Shown piece after piece: positions 21,553 to 33,348 of a DNA stretch of 64,000 nt; the stretch's first letter is position 1, and every line of letters begins with the position of its first letter. Source of the DNA: Linderina pennispora (taxonomy: Eukaryota; Kickxellomycota; Kickxellomycetes; Kickxellales; Kickxellaceae); NCBI RefSeq assembly GCF_002104995.1, contig NW_024468261.1:643624-707623 (forward strand). The letters run 5' to 3'. Position numbers and translations under genes: made by a program. The notes under the pieces were generated by a model, which did no database searches, was not told the origin of the DNA, and saw only the letters and a program-made list of their open reading frames with translations.

Positions 21553-22681
21553 TAGAGCGAATACTGGGGCTGAGTTGCTAGATTTTCTACATGCATTTTC
21601 AGTATCAACGTGTCCAACAGGAAGTGTGTCCAAGGTGCAGGCTATCTACATGCAGAAAGCGAGGCAGGCATCAATAATGCGGTCTGGTGATATCAATGTA
21701 GCCGCGAACATGCTCGTAAACAATCCTTCATCTTTGATGATATGTGTAACAGCCAGAGGCAGCTACAGTACGACCATATGGTGGCGGATCAGCATTCGGG
21801 GCAACCATTCGCTCGTCCATGATATAGGGACTTGACCAGCCTACTTGTTTGACGGCTTTCCTCATTGTGGAGCTGGTCTACTACGCCGAATGTTCTCTGC
21901 GCTCCTCATCTACACTGCTGTGGAGGCAAGCATCTCAGCCACGAATAGGTGTTTTGCAGTGCTATCATCACTGGCTGCCCTTGTCTCAAAACACATGGCC
22001 TAAGCAAGACACAACAACGAGCAGCTTGAGGTTGTCTCCACCCGAAATGGAGAACAAAGCTGTGCTTGAAAGAAAGCGACCCATTCAAACCTTGTTTGAA
22101 GTGAACCGAGTTATTTGCTGAGCACCGCCTCCAAGCAGCTTGCACTGGGATTCTCCCTACTTTTCTAATCCCGCACTCTAAAAAATAATGCAGTCCCCGC
22201 CAGCGACAACCTACTAGACACGAGATGCTCTAACTACCCCCAAAACACTGGCATGTTTAGTGTTCAAACGGGCTCAAAATTTCTAAGCAGTAGCACAATT
22301 TACAGAGTCCATGCAGAAAGCCAAAAAGAGGCTCAGCTCCCTCCCCCTTTTTCAGCGTACATTCAGCGAGAATAAAATGTATTTAGCGTCAACATGGAAC
22401 ACGACCATGAACCGCTAGACTCCTTCTCCTCTCCCCTTCCCTCTTTTCGTTGCTCTGTTATTATCTCCTCTCTTTTTCTCTTCTTCCTCGCTGCATACGT
22501 AGACGCCTTTTCTTGCTTCCCTTACTTCACATAGTCGGAGTGGCTATATCTTACCTCACCATCCTCTTCCTTGTCTTTTGCATCTAGCCATTACCCCCAC
22601 CCACGCATACACCCATCCCCGCCCGCCCCCATTAACACCACCACTGGCATCCCCATCGCACCCGCCGCCAATACTTGTAGC
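21553..22681. other. Intergenic, no gene seen (1.1 kb)
   Basis: AT-richer and without a convincing ORF. The 3' 250 bp are pyrimidine-rich (CTCCTCTCCCC, TTTTCTCTTCTTCC), probably the promoter and leader of the large serine-rich gene. Confidence 0.45.
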
Positions 22682-25600
22682 ATGCACCAGTCTACCACGC
22701 TCTACAGCTATCCAATAACTTACTCGGACGAAACCATACATGCCACACCAGACGGCACTATGGCCAAAGGGGTACAGCCGTTGGCGCGCGAGCCGCCTGA
22801 AGCTACGCATACAAACCCGACCCACATATATCAGCGGTTCCACAACCACCGGAAGCCGTCACCCAGCCGCCGAAACCGCGACGAGCTGCTCGAGGATGAC
22901 GCGCCCGGGAGGCTTAGAGCCGGCGCCGCCACAAAGCCCAAGCCTCCGACCACTCTGCTCGGCCGCTTCCGTAGCTCGTCGCCGGTAGCCTCGACCCACA
23001 TCGTCTGACAGCTCATTGCGGGATGCTCGCAGCGAGCGCACGCTGCTAGCGCGCACTGGCTCGTCTCACTCACTGGGCCAGACTCCCAGTGAGGCAGACA
23101 AGAGCCCGCAGCCAACGGCTAAGAAGCGCCATTCGTTTCGGGGCGACGGTGGGTTTATCTCGCAGCTGTTAAGGAGTGGCCAGCAGAAGCACAAGGAGCA
23201 GTCCGATTGTGTCGCAGCAAAAGAAGCACCAACAAAAGGCACCCGGCCAACACAACAATAGCAAAAGTGCGGTTCTTGTGACACCGACAACCGGTCCAAT
23301 GGTCTCTGATAAAAAGGGTGCTGCAGATATTGCCGAGCACTATACTGACGCCAGTGGACTCGCCACTTCGCCATATGCCAACCCCGGTCGCTTCCATGGA
23401 CCATTGCCGCTGCCTGGAGCTCAGCTCAAGGGCACCCAGTATTTCTCGTCCCAGCAGCCGCATTATCCTCAGCAGCCAGCAGCAACAGCAGCAGCATAGC
23501 TATTCACCAAACGACCCTGCATATCCAGGCACTAAGTCCCATGGACCAGAGTCCGCACCATGTACAGGTCCGGCTCAGCCAGTGACCACAATTCACGGTC
23601 ATCTCTGTTCGCATCGTCTTCAGACCGGCAGTACTACTCAGGACGACATGACAGGAGCACCTGTCGTCGATGGGCCCGGTGTCACACAGTGATGGTATGA
23701 TGGGTGGCGACGAGGGCGACCTCAGCATGGATGACGAGATTGAGATCATGGCCGATGACGAGCTGGAGGAGGAGGCGGAGCGTATGCGTGTTGCTAACCG
23801 CCTGCTTTCGGCTATTCCAACGTACGAGCCGATCAATCTGTCCCGCGTCACAACCACCTGAGCCCCAGCCGCTGGCCACACGCCCAGATCTGCCCAGATA
23901 TCAGCTCTCTTGCGCCAATGACCTCGACTGGCCGATGCCTTTGGCACCGTTCAAGGCAGCCCCAGTGCCCAATCCCCGCTAAGCAACCGCGAACTGCGGC
24001 TGGCTATCGAGAACCAGCTACTCGTCGAGCAGCACCGCTTTTTGATTCGCGACCTTGGCCATGCACGCTCAGCCATTTCGGCCCTGAAGCAGGTTGTGCA
24101 AGCAAAAGAGGACCGTGCGGAGCACTACGAGATTGCTGCCATTGAGATGCAGCAGAGAATGGCCATCATGGAATCCATTCTGACGCCTGACCAGCGCCAG
24201 CACCTGGCATCATTGCCGTTCTCTTTCGAGATCGACCGGAATTCAGAGTTTGCTCAGGCAGTACAGATCCTCCAACGCCAGCCCGCCGATGACCCGGATG
24301 GTGCTGTGTCGCCACTACAACAGCAGCCGCACCACATGCCAGTTTCGGGTGCCCCGTCGCTTGGTCTGTCGGGTGAGCAACAACAACAGTCTGATCAGCT
24401 TAGGCCAATGCCAGTGCTGCCTCTGAGTGCGCTTACTGCGCCACAGCGGCTTGATACCAGCGCTGGTCAGGCTGTTGGCGCCGACAAGGATGCGAAGCGC
24501 GTAGCGAGACCACTCTCTGGCCTGCAGACAAAATATACATTCAATGATCGTCCTGTGCACCAGCTGCCACGGGTGTTTTCTGGAGATTACAGCGCTGCCG
24601 ACATGGACGCCATTGAGACATCCGCCGAGCTATTTGCGAGCGTCGTATCTGCCAGCTCTGCTGACTCGCAGACTGTTGAAGAGATAATTGCCAGCAAGCT
24701 AGCACTAGAGAAGCAGCAGGAGCACCAACAGCAGCACTCTGCAAGCGAATTGCCTCCGCCGTCAAAGACAGCAACTGCTTCGCCTTTGATGGACGTCGGA
24801 TGGGTGTGGCGAGGCTTCCTCCAGCAAAAAGCCCAAGCCCAAGCCCAAGTCCAAGTCAAAATCGAAGAAGAGCAGCGAGCCGAAGCGTCGCAGCCGGTTC
24901 TTCTCCTGCACTGCGGCTGACAGGCTTCAATTCGGTGTCCGATACGGAGGATGTGCCCAAAGTACCGGACCTCGGCACTCGGCGGCGTAGCCTGTCGTTG
25001 GGCGATTCGCAGCGGGGGGTAGTTGTCAACGTCACTGTCCCGTCACCTCGTGGTAATACCAGCGCGTCCTCGGACAAGCGCGCTAGTGCGCGGTCATCAT
25101 CGCTGATTACGTCGTGCCCGATTCTACATACCCCTGCGTATTCCAGCGACCACCGCAAATCTGCTCGACGCCCCCCATCGGTTGACTCCGTCTCATCAGC
25201 TAGCTCTGCTGGGTATTATCCGTCGAACCTTGGTCTCAGCACCAGCGGTACGCTGAGCGGAAAGCGCGTATCTAGTGTAGCTAGCTCCCAGGCATCTGCT
25301 GTCATCAGCCCAGGGGCTCAGGCGGACAAGCCCAGCAGCAAAAGGTCGGCGGTTCTCTCGCCGTCTCAGCTTTGCACCCAAGGCCCGTCGCTCGACCTCG
25401 GAGCCGTCGCGGCCACAGTCCATGCAGCTCACCAGCCGGCGGTCCTGGATCCTCCACCTCTTCAGCTCCTCTGGAAATGAGTCTGAAACTGACGATCAGT
25501 CCGAGTCGTCGGTCGAGCACAGCGAGCCAGTGGATGATAGCCGGGCGCGCAGGCGGCGGGTTGTGACCCATTCAACCGACGAGGTGTCAAGCTTTTTGGA

Positions 25601-27060
25601 CAAGCTCAAGCTTGAGGAGCCGCGGCCGCGAGTCGGTGCAGGATCGATGCTGGAGGACGTCGCCGATGACAGCGGCGAGGATGGCGACGACTCAGAGCGG
25701 CCAGCCAAATCTATTGCAGAGATTCGCCAGCAAACGCTCGAGGCGCTTAACGGTACACTGAAGCGCAGCAGCAGGCTAGCCATGGATGTTTCTGACAAGC
25801 TGGTAGCCAAACCAGCCCCGCTTAAATGCTTCAGCCCCACGCTGGCCGTCTAGCAAGCGCAGCTCGGTACCTTCGCTGAACGCCAACCACGACAAGTCGC
25901 CGAGCAGCGATCTGCCTAGCAGCTTCATTGATGACCGCACCATAAAATGGGGACCGCGCGACAGTGCTGGCCCGACAATCAAGCGACTCGACGCACCATC
26001 TCCTTCGGTGCTCACATCCCTTGGCCTCGGTGTTTCGGTCCCGGGCAAGGCCCTAGCGCAAAACCGCATCAGCTCATGTCCGCCCGCATCGCTACTGCAT
26101 GAGGCCAAGGATGCTGACAAATTGGCAGACCAGGACAGGGCTTCCGAGCTCCTCTCTGCAGGACATGGCAGCTACGTATGCGAGCACAAGCAAATGGGCG
26201 CCTGGCTTTTGGACACAGCAGCCAGCTACTTCGGCCACCTGGTCCCCGCGCGGCAGCGTTGAGTCCGAGGAAGGTGGCGAGTCTGCCAGCAGCCACTACA
26301 GCGACGAGGTCCGGTACCGGTCACCCCGTGGGTCCATTGTGCTTGGCGGCCCGCCGACCATCTCTTCGCGACGCTCGCGCCGTGACAGCAGCCCTTGGGA
26401 GATTGTAAAATATCCAGAGACACGCAGCTTCCCGCGGTCCCCGACGCGCTCGCGCCCAGGCACGCCACCGCTAGCACCCGAGCCTGCCTTTCTTCGAAGA
26501 CACATCTGTGCCGGACTCAGATGAGCTGACAGTGGCTGCACGGAGGTCGCTGAGCTTGCGTATGTCCCGCAATTCCTTCAAGAAAGCGGACCCATTGCCT
26601 GAAGCCGATGATCCGCCAGTGCCGGCAAGAGCAACTCGGCGCTGGGGTGGCTCGCGGAGCCATACAGATGGCAATGGCGGGACCAGCGACTCTGAGCACA
26701 GCCGCCGGCGGCTCAATCTTGGCGCACTAGATCCGCCCGGCCGGCCCCTGCACAGCACTCCGCAAGGTGTCCGATCTCCGTCAACCACCTCAAACAAGCG
26801 CCGCAGCTTGCTGCGGGCATTCAATTCGTCACAGAACAGCAACTCCAGTCTAAGTGTGCAGCAGAGCCAGCCTCAGCATGACGACGAGCTTCAGATGCCG
26901 CGCCCTACGTGGGCTATCTCCGACACGAGCAGCATTGAGAGCAACGGTAGTCGTGAGCGTGCACCATTTCGCACAGCACCAGAACAGCTCGCGCGATTCG
27001 ACCACTACCGCATCCACCACCAAGAAATCGCGCAAGTGGTGGTCCTCAATGCTCAACTAA
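22682..27060 (+). CDS. Very large serine-rich protein with central coiled coil, orphan
   Basis: I read one gene of about 1,455 aa through 14 frame steps, every one net +1. It starts MHQSTTLYSYPITYSDE. The sequence is dominated by Ser/Pro/Arg-rich disorder with many RRxS and SP sites (TRRRSLSLGDSQ, RRSRRDSSPWEI, SLRMSRNSFKKAD). Two ordered stretches stand out: an acidic segment MDDEIEIMADDELEEEAERM running into VANRLLSAIPTYEPINLSR, and a coiled coil NRELRLAIENQLL to EMQQRMAIMESIL (about 24000-24180). A Lys-rich run KPKPKPKSKSKSKK (near 24840) looks like an NLS. The C-terminus is probably KKSRKWWSSMLN, ending in TAA at 27060. Unbroken low-complexity coding in rotating frames, not random ORFs, supports one gene. 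Function unknown; a phosphorylated scaffold is possible. Confidence 0.65.
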
Positions 27061-27197
27061 TGTAATACCTTCCTATATACCTCCATACGTCTACTTAAGT
27101 TTATTCAAGTAATATTAACACCCTGCCAACATTTGCTAGTGGCCCGATGCATATATGCTAGAGCGAGGTGATAAACCGCACGATTGACGCCAATGCC

Positions 27198-28351
27198 TTA
27201 TAGACCTCGGGACGGAAAGGGAAAGCGGTGGAACACATGCACCATGTCTGCATACTCTTCATACAAAATATTTGCATCCTCACTACTGGCCTCCTTCATT
27301 CTCTGGTAGAGAGTTCGGATCCCTTCGATGATTACTTCGCGCTCTCCAGACTGAATCAGCGTGGGTGGGAAGCCGGTAAAGTCGGCATATATCGGAGATA
27401 CATACGGATCATGTAACTCCTCAATATACGCACTATTGGCGCGGTGACCTGGCTTGTAGAAAAGACGGGCCGGTGTCGTGGGCATCTCTAACCTGTGCGG
27501 ACAAAGATAGTCGTACCTTGAGTTGGCCCTAACCGTCTCAGTGTCCTGCAAATCCAGGTCCACCCATGGGCACAGCAGTACTACACCGCGGGGCTTCAGA
27601 CAACCAGCATGGCGCAGCAAGAGGGCTAGCGATACGCAGAGGTGGCCACCGGCACTATCCCCAGCCAGCACGATGTTTTCTGCGTTGAACCCCTGGTTGA
27701 GCAGATACAGGAACGCAATGTATGCATCGTGGAGCTGTGCCGGGAATGGATGCCGTGGTGCCAGGCGGTAGTCAAGAGAAAAAGCCCGCTGGTTAACAGC
27801 TGCAGAGATTGCATGCACCAGAATGCGATGCGAGCCAGGACTGCCTCCTGTATAGCCACCGCCATGCAGATACAAGATAACTTGTTCGTTTGCTGTGGAG
27901 TGGCATGGGCGATATCAGCGACTCTGCATCTCGTGGAGAGGTCATTAGCATCCGCCGCAGTCCATGGGACCATCAGCTCGTACGGCAGCTGTCGCCCAGA
28001 GCCCTTGTCCCTGGCAATTAGCGCGAGTAGCGGGTCCTCGCCAACCCCTATGCCCTTCAGTTGGGTTTCGTCAATGGTAACAGCCGATACATCAATGAAT
28101 AAAGGCTTGGCTGTGCCTTGATCCTTGGTGATAGTCGTCTCAACGAGGCTGGCGTTGTTGAAGCTGTCATGTATAGCACCGAAGTCAATGGCCTCGGTCT
28201 CCTCTTCGGTCGTCACTGGATAGGAATGGCGGCTATTGTGTCGCAAGACACCGCAGCTGACGTACATCTCAACGTCCCATGAGGGCAGGGACTGGTCGGG
28301 GTTGGCATGGAAGTCCTGGGCCAACTGTTCCTCAAGCGTTAGTTTAGTCAT
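27198..28351 (-). CDS. Alpha/beta-hydrolase, HSL-type esterase/lipase
   Basis: About 380 aa. The N-terminal half (MTKLTLEEQLAQDFHANPD to GSGRQLPYELMVPW) is a family cap and lead-in. The catalytic half has the oxyanion motif YLHGGGYTGGSPGSH, DYRLAPRHPFPAQLHDA, the nucleophile elbow GDSAGGHL and the His in MVHVFHRFPF. The acid position reads GEREVIIEG, so Glu may replace the usual Asp. One unresolved net -1 (or two +1) step near 27910 separates the halves, just before EQVILYLHGGG. It hydrolyses small acyl or steryl esters in related families; the substrate here is unknown. Confidence 0.8.
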
Positions 28352-29031
28352 AATATAATAATAGCAGAAATAGTGGTTGCAAATGAGAACAAAGAGTGTC
28401 CTTTCATGACAAAATTGTCAGCCCAATGCCAATAAATAAATTACATTGTGTATGCATGGAGAACCAGCCTCCTGACAGGAAAACAGGAAAGTGGAGTGGT
28501 GTGAGCGTGAATTGAGGAACAAGCAAGCGCAGTAAAAGCCAATTTGCCTTTTCGCTCGATACGCTTTGTGTGCTAGATAGTTGAATAAAGCTACTAGTCC
28601 CGCTTGAAAATTTCAGAATGGAGCCTTGCTCACAGGTGCCATATCCGTTAGAGAACCGATTGAGACAGGTGGTTTGCCGGTATGGAGTTTACTGCAATCA
28701 ATCCGACAGCGTTGGTCTGGTAATTAGACAGTACAGTAGACAGCGGGTAGACAGCAGCAACAAATTGTTTAATATGCCTGCAGAGGGAGTGGATGATGCT
28801 TCAGAGATAAAAAAAAAAAAAGTCAGCCAGTGATGGTCTATAGTTTAAAAGCAATATGAATACATGCAATATCAATATGTGTGCATCCACTCACGCTGTT
28901 CAGGGATAACCAGTACAGTAATTGCCAATGCAGTAGACATTCTGGTTTGGGTAGTTTGATTGAGGACTGATTTAATGCTGGTGTGTAATGAGAAGGCTAC
29001 CTATTGCACGTTCTATTTCTATATCTTGGAT
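28352..29031. other. Intergenic, no gene seen
   Basis: AT-rich 680 bp with a 12-base A run near 28809. It contains the esterase promoter and the 3' side of the LysM gene. Confidence 0.5.
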
Positions 29032-29583
29032 CTAATCGAGGCACAGGGTTTGTCCGATGTACAGCTCCTGGCACCCATTCCACCCGACCATATTAGCATT
29101 GAGCTCAACCAAACGGTCGACTGACATGAAGCTCTGCTCTGCGATTGCAGAGCACACGTCACCCGCCTGCACCTGATACGTCTTGCACGAAGCCGGGTGT
29201 GCCTTGTTGTATCCTGACCACCCAGGAAGAGTTAGTGGCAGTAGACAGACCTTCTGGTTGACGTAAAGGTTAGCGCAGTTGATTCCAGGGTTCTGGGCTA
29301 GGAACTGCTGGTACGAAATGCCATTGCTGATTGCAATCTTGTAGCAGTAGTCGCCAGGCTTGACCTCGTACATGACACAGTTACCTACTACTACTGGCCT
29401 TGATCAGTACAATACAGACGAATCCTACATATGTTTGTTATGACTGCCCTTACCTCCTCCGCCGCCGCCATAGTAGCTCTTTTGAATAGGGAATCCTGCC
29501 TCAGACAAGTCAGCCTCATTGGGCGTGACACCAGCGTTGACTGCAACAAATGCGGTAAGCGCAAAAGATATTAGCTTGAGCAT
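29032..29583 (-). CDS. Secreted protein with two LysM domains
   Basis: Two exons. Exon 1 (29583-29454) encodes signal peptide MLKLISFALTAFVAVNAG and a Gly-rich junction. The intron (29453-29385) has donor GTAAGG. Exon 2 (29384-29032) begins inside a Gly codon and reads NCVMYEVKPGDYCYKIA. The total is 160 aa. LysM 1 is YEVKPGDYCYKIAISNGISY to LYVNQKVCLLP. LysM 2 is YQVQAGDVCSAIAEQSFM to LYIGQTLCLD. Paired Cys residues in each domain match fungal LysM proteins that bind chitin or peptidoglycan in the wall or outside the cell. There is no catalytic domain, so it is a binder, for example a wall protein or LysM effector. Confidence 0.88.
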
Positions 29584-30230
29584 TTAGAGATGAAAGGAAG
29601 GGAGAATGTGGGAAACCTATGCTATCAAACGAGCAGCAATAGAAATAGCAGTCCCTAATGGAACAATATATACGTTTCCTTCATCTCAATGAGTTATAAG
29701 CCATCATCCATATTCGTCGCCATTTGCAAGTGGCCATTTGCGTATAGGCTCGGCAATATAAGTCTATAGCCACCATATCCACGCATGTCGATGCAACTTT
29801 ACGTATGTGGAACCCAGCACTCATGGATTCTGTTCTAACTCAGTTCCTCCGTTCTTGTTCTGTTGATGCTGCCACCGCTGCCGCTGCTGCTGTCACCGCT
29901 GCCAAACATGTCATGCATAGGATAATGTGGATTTACACTCCCTTGTGTTCAAAAACAGAAATGGGCATGAGTGGTGCGCAGGCCAACCCTCGGAGGGGGT
30001 TTTTTCCGACAGGGTGACAGGCGAGCGTGGGCAAATGGCTGCCCAGAACAAGCTAGAGGTCCATGCAAGCGCACATTTTTACACGCACAAAAGAGATTGC
30101 CAGAAAGAACAATGAACGTGCACTTACGCTTCACATGCTGCTACACTGCAGAAGGCAATTGCCGGGCGATGGACATGCAGGAATTAAAGTGGTGGAATAT
30201 GTACACTTGTTGTAAGATAGTAGGGATCTT
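29584..30230. other. Intergenic, no gene seen
   Basis: LysM promoter and 3' side of the Cys-cluster gene. A short Ala-coding GCN stretch near 29870 has no supported gene. Confidence 0.45.
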
Positions 30231-31124
30231 TTACGATGTCGGCATGGAGCATAGGCGGCGCTTCTCGTCGGCCCAAATCTTCGAGACACGCATGCGGGCG
30301 TTCTCGTAGTCGCGCTGGTGCCGCTTTCGGCCGGTGTGGAGCATCACGGGCTTGACTGCGGCGACATCCCCGAACGGCCGAAACGCCGGGTCCAACGACT
30401 CCTTGCTCTGGACCCTCGCCGGTGTAGGCTGCGCTGTGTTGTCTGTCGATACGCTGCGGTGCCTTTGCTGCCGGATATCGGCGCACGGGTTGCACGGGCA
30501 GTCCTCATGGCACGCACATTGGCAGTGGTCGCGGGAGAAGCAGAACTCGAGGAAATTGCCCTGCCGGCAATGGTTACACACATCAGCACTCGTTGCATCA
30601 CCGGAAGAACTGCTGGAAAGCGCAGTAGCCGCGGTGCTGCTACTGCTGCTGGGTGGGGTTCTGAGCAATGTCTTGAACGGGTTTGAAATCGGCGGCTGCA
30701 TGTGTTGGGGGCGAGGGCTTGATTTCTTGGCATCAGGAGGCACATAGTCAACCCGCACATAGGGGCCATCGCACAGAGCCGGGGTGGCAGCGGGGTCACC
30801 GGGCATGGCCGGCGTTGGCGGCGGCTGCTCTTGGCTGAGGGCAGACTCTGCGATGGACTTGCCTAGTGCTGACCGCCCACATTCCCAGAGACGCAGGGCT
30901 AGAGCATCGACGGCGGCTGGCCACAGGGCCGCTGGGGAGTGGCCGGTGGTGCCTGAATCATCGCTATCTGTGCTGTTGCGCTGGTGAGTTGAGCTGGCCG
31001 TCGATGTCGCTGTTGACGTCAGCCCCGGCGTGCCGCTGCTGTGGTTGTGGTGGTTGTGGTCACCGGGTGCTGTAAACAGGCGCAGCGGGTGTAACGAGTT
31101 GGTGATTGTGGCCGCGGTTGTCAT
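30231..31124 (-). CDS. Disordered protein with a dense Cys cluster, orphan
   Basis: 297 aa, intact. The first 175 residues are Ser/Thr/Pro/His-rich (DHNHHNHSS near the start) with one short helix LWPAAVDALALRLWECG. A compact cluster of ten Cys and two His follows (CNHCRQGNFLEFC, then HCQCACHEDCPCNPC, about residues 190-220). The tail is basic (GRKRHQRDYENARMRVSKIW). The cluster resembles metal-binding or zinc-ribbon-like modules, but spacing fits no family I know. It has no signal peptide, so a cytosolic or nuclear site is likely. It lies between the LysM gene and CNNM/Mam3, all on the minus strand. Confidence 0.65.
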   Translation of the reverse strand: MTTAATITNSLHPLRLFTAPGDHNHHNHSSGTPGLTSTATSTASSTHQRNSTDSDDSGTTGHSPAALWPAAVDALALRLWECGRSALGKSIAESALSQEQPPPTPAMPGDPAATPALCDGPYVRVDYVPPDAKKSSPRPQHMQPPISNPFKTLLRTPPSSSSSTAATALSSSSSGDATSADVCNHCRQGNFLEFCFSRDHCQCACHEDCPCNPCADIRQQRHRSVSTDNTAQPTPARVQSKESLDPAFRPFGDVAAVKPVMLHTGRKRHQRDYENARMRVSKIWADEKRRLCSMPTS

Positions 31125-31944
31125 TTAGTGTTGAGGGGTTGGAATGATATATAAAGAGCGATTTTGCAGGGTAGAATAAAAGCCTGTGGTGGGAGAGAGA
31201 TAGAGGAGATAAGAGTGCTATTTTACAAGCTGCTCATTTGCCGGGCGAGTAGAAAAAGGCTGTGTGGGTGGAACGACATATACGGGGTGGTTGCCGAGAA
31301 GGAGGAGTGAAGAGAGAGAGCTTTTTCTTTCTTTTCGCCCCTCAGCACTTTCAAAAATAAAAATACCGCCGCCCGTGTGTTTCTGGCCCTGCCAATAAAA
31401 TGTCGAGGTCATGTGGAGCGAATTTTTCACTCTCGGACGGCGTATGTGGTACAGAGATACATTGGTGGGCATCCTACTTGCGGTGCATTTTCCCGCCTGC
31501 ATTTTGGTGCGTCCCTGAGCTACAATTATCTGTTTGTGGAGGCGTCTGGATATGCACATACAGACCGGAACGATTGCTCCGTGCGCAAGGGTGAGTGTTC
31601 ACTGTTTGCCGTTCTGCTACGTTTCTTTTGCAAATCTGTTTATGGCGAGACTTGCTACACAGGGGCACTAGCGTCTACGGCTGGTGCTGCGTTGTGCAGA
31701 CAGCGCCCTCCCTTCAATCCAGGCGGGGGATTTATCTTCACCTGGCAAGGAGCACATGCATCCTGCTGGACATGGCCCAGGTCCGATGACCAGAATGAAG
31801 GCAAGACACGAGGCTGTTTGCTTGTTGCCGAGATGCATTTGCCTCTCCGCAGCTGAGAGCTTCCCCCCTTTCACCATGTTCAAAAGCATGAGCGGGTTGC
31901 AGGTCACGTCAACTTCATCTCACTCCCACATGACAGGAAAGAAC
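31125..31944. other. Intergenic, no gene seen (820 bp)
   Basis: Upstream of the Cys-cluster gene and 3' of CNNM/Mam3. A TATATA lies at 31148. ORFs on both strands have no family features. Confidence 0.45.
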
Positions 31945-33348
31945 CTACTCATTTCTACGTCGTGCGCTGAAAGCCATGCCTCGGCGCTTGCCCTGGTCGG
32001 ACTCGGCCGTCCTTATTGGGTGCTGTGCCAGCTTGACGGCTCTCATGACCTTGATTTTGCGTCTCATATCGACAAACACGTCGGTCTCGTCGATGATTTC
32101 CTCCTGGATGAGCTCCTCGATAACGTCCTCAAGCGTGATGATGCCAACAGGCACGTAGCTGTTGAGGATTTCCTGGTCGGTCACATTCGCGTGCTCCTCG
32201 CCCTTGATGAAATTCGACCACCGGCGAGACATCTGCGGCGGGCTCTGCGTCAGCGATGCCGAGACCTGACCGCCGCCCAGCAGAGGCGAGGTATCCGTTG
32301 GCACCGGGGTTGGGGTTTCGATCTGCAGGGATGCGGCCGGGCCCACGACGATTGCCATGTGGCTGCCACCTTCTTGGAAGGCATTGAGGATATCGTACAG
32401 AGAGACCTTGGGGGTTACCAGGGGGATGCTGGTGATTTTGGCCTCGCGCACGGGCACAGCGTCGTCGGGGTCGAGCAGAATCAGCGACTTGACCAAGAGC
32501 ACGCCGACGATGTTCATGCGGTTCCCGTCGTACACGGGCACGCGGCTGTGGCCATGTCTGAGCATCTCGGTCAGCAGCTTGCGGTCGAGCTGGGCGTTTA
32601 TGTCCACCATGTAGACGTTTTTGAGCTCAGTCATCACATCGACCACGAGTCTCTCGCTGAGCTCCAACGCGCCGCGAATAATGGTCACCTCGTCAGCAGA
32701 CAGATTTCCGCCGTGTGCAGTGTCGCTCAGCGACACGAGCTCCTTCAATTCGGCCTTTTTGTACGTGATTCCGTGGTCGGCGCCTAGTACATAATCAAGC
32801 AGCATTGCAATCGGATATCCCACTGGCGAAAGCACGTACTGCAGGAAACGCACCGGGTAGGCGAAAAACGCACCAACCACCAGGCCGTAGCGTGCACACA
32901 GCGACTGGGGAATGATTTCGCCAAACACAAAGATCGAGGCTGTCGACACCAGCACCGCTGTGACACCACCGCCGAAAATCGAGTCCATGACGATTGGAAG
33001 GGTCTCGTTGATAACCGTGTTGCCCAGCAAGAGCGTAACCAGAAGCCAGTGCCCGTTTTTGCGGATTGGCTGGATGCGCTTGGCGTACTTTTTCTGCGTT
33101 TCTGTGCCCGACGTCGCCAGAATGTGCAGGTTCGTTTCGTCCAGCGACATGAGGCCAAGAGTGAGCCCAGCCAGCAGTCCGCCGGTCAACACCAGCACGG
33201 CACAGACTGCGAGCCGGAAGTAGTACTCGGGACTTCCGCTCGGCACTGTCGGCTCCTCCTCGCCGGTGCTCACAATCGGTGAGGCGCTGACGGCCTGCAG
33301 CGCGGCCATCGCTGCCAATAAAGATGCGGTATGTTCTCTTAGCGCCAT
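31945..33348 (-). CDS. MAM3: CNNM/CorC-type membrane protein (Mam3-like)
   Basis: 467 aa, intact. A signal-like start MALREHTASLLAAMAALQ precedes the DUF21/CNNM transmembrane domain (about 40-215: LAGLTLGLMSLDETNLHIL, LLLGNTVINETLPIVMD, FVFGEIIPQSLCARYG). Two CBS motifs follow (about 225-290 and 390-425: GHSRVPVYDGNRMNIVGVLL and VPVGIITLEDVIEELIQEEI), then a basic tail. The family handles Mg and other divalent metals. Yeast Mam3 sits in the vacuolar membrane and affects metal resistance and mitochondrial shape. No error despite 1.4 kb of coding sequence, unlike many neighbours. Confidence 0.93.
   Translation of the reverse strand: MALREHTASLLAAMAALQAVSASPIVSTGEEEPTVPSGSPEYYFRLAVCAVLVLTGGLLAGLTLGLMSLDETNLHILATSGTETQKKYAKRIQPIRKNGHWLLVTLLLGNTVINETLPIVMDSIFGGGVTAVLVSTASIFVFGEIIPQSLCARYGLVVGAFFAYPVRFLQYVLSPVGYPIAMLLDYVLGADHGITYKKAELKELVSLSDTAHGGNLSADEVTIIRGALELSERLVVDVMTELKNVYMVDINAQLDRKLLTEMLRHGHSRVPVYDGNRMNIVGVLLVKSLILLDPDDAVPVREAKITSIPLVTPKVSLYDILNAFQEGGSHMAIVVGPAASLQIETPTPVPTDTSPLLGGGQVSASLTQSPPQMSRRWSNFIKGEEHANVTDQEILNSYVPVGIITLEDVIEELIQEEIIDETDVFVDMRRKIKVMRAVKLAQHPIRTAESDQGKRRGMAFSARRRNE

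Noticed and set aside
31684-32787. 367-codon ORF on +
   Set aside because: Antisense shadow of the intact CNNM/Mam3 gene.
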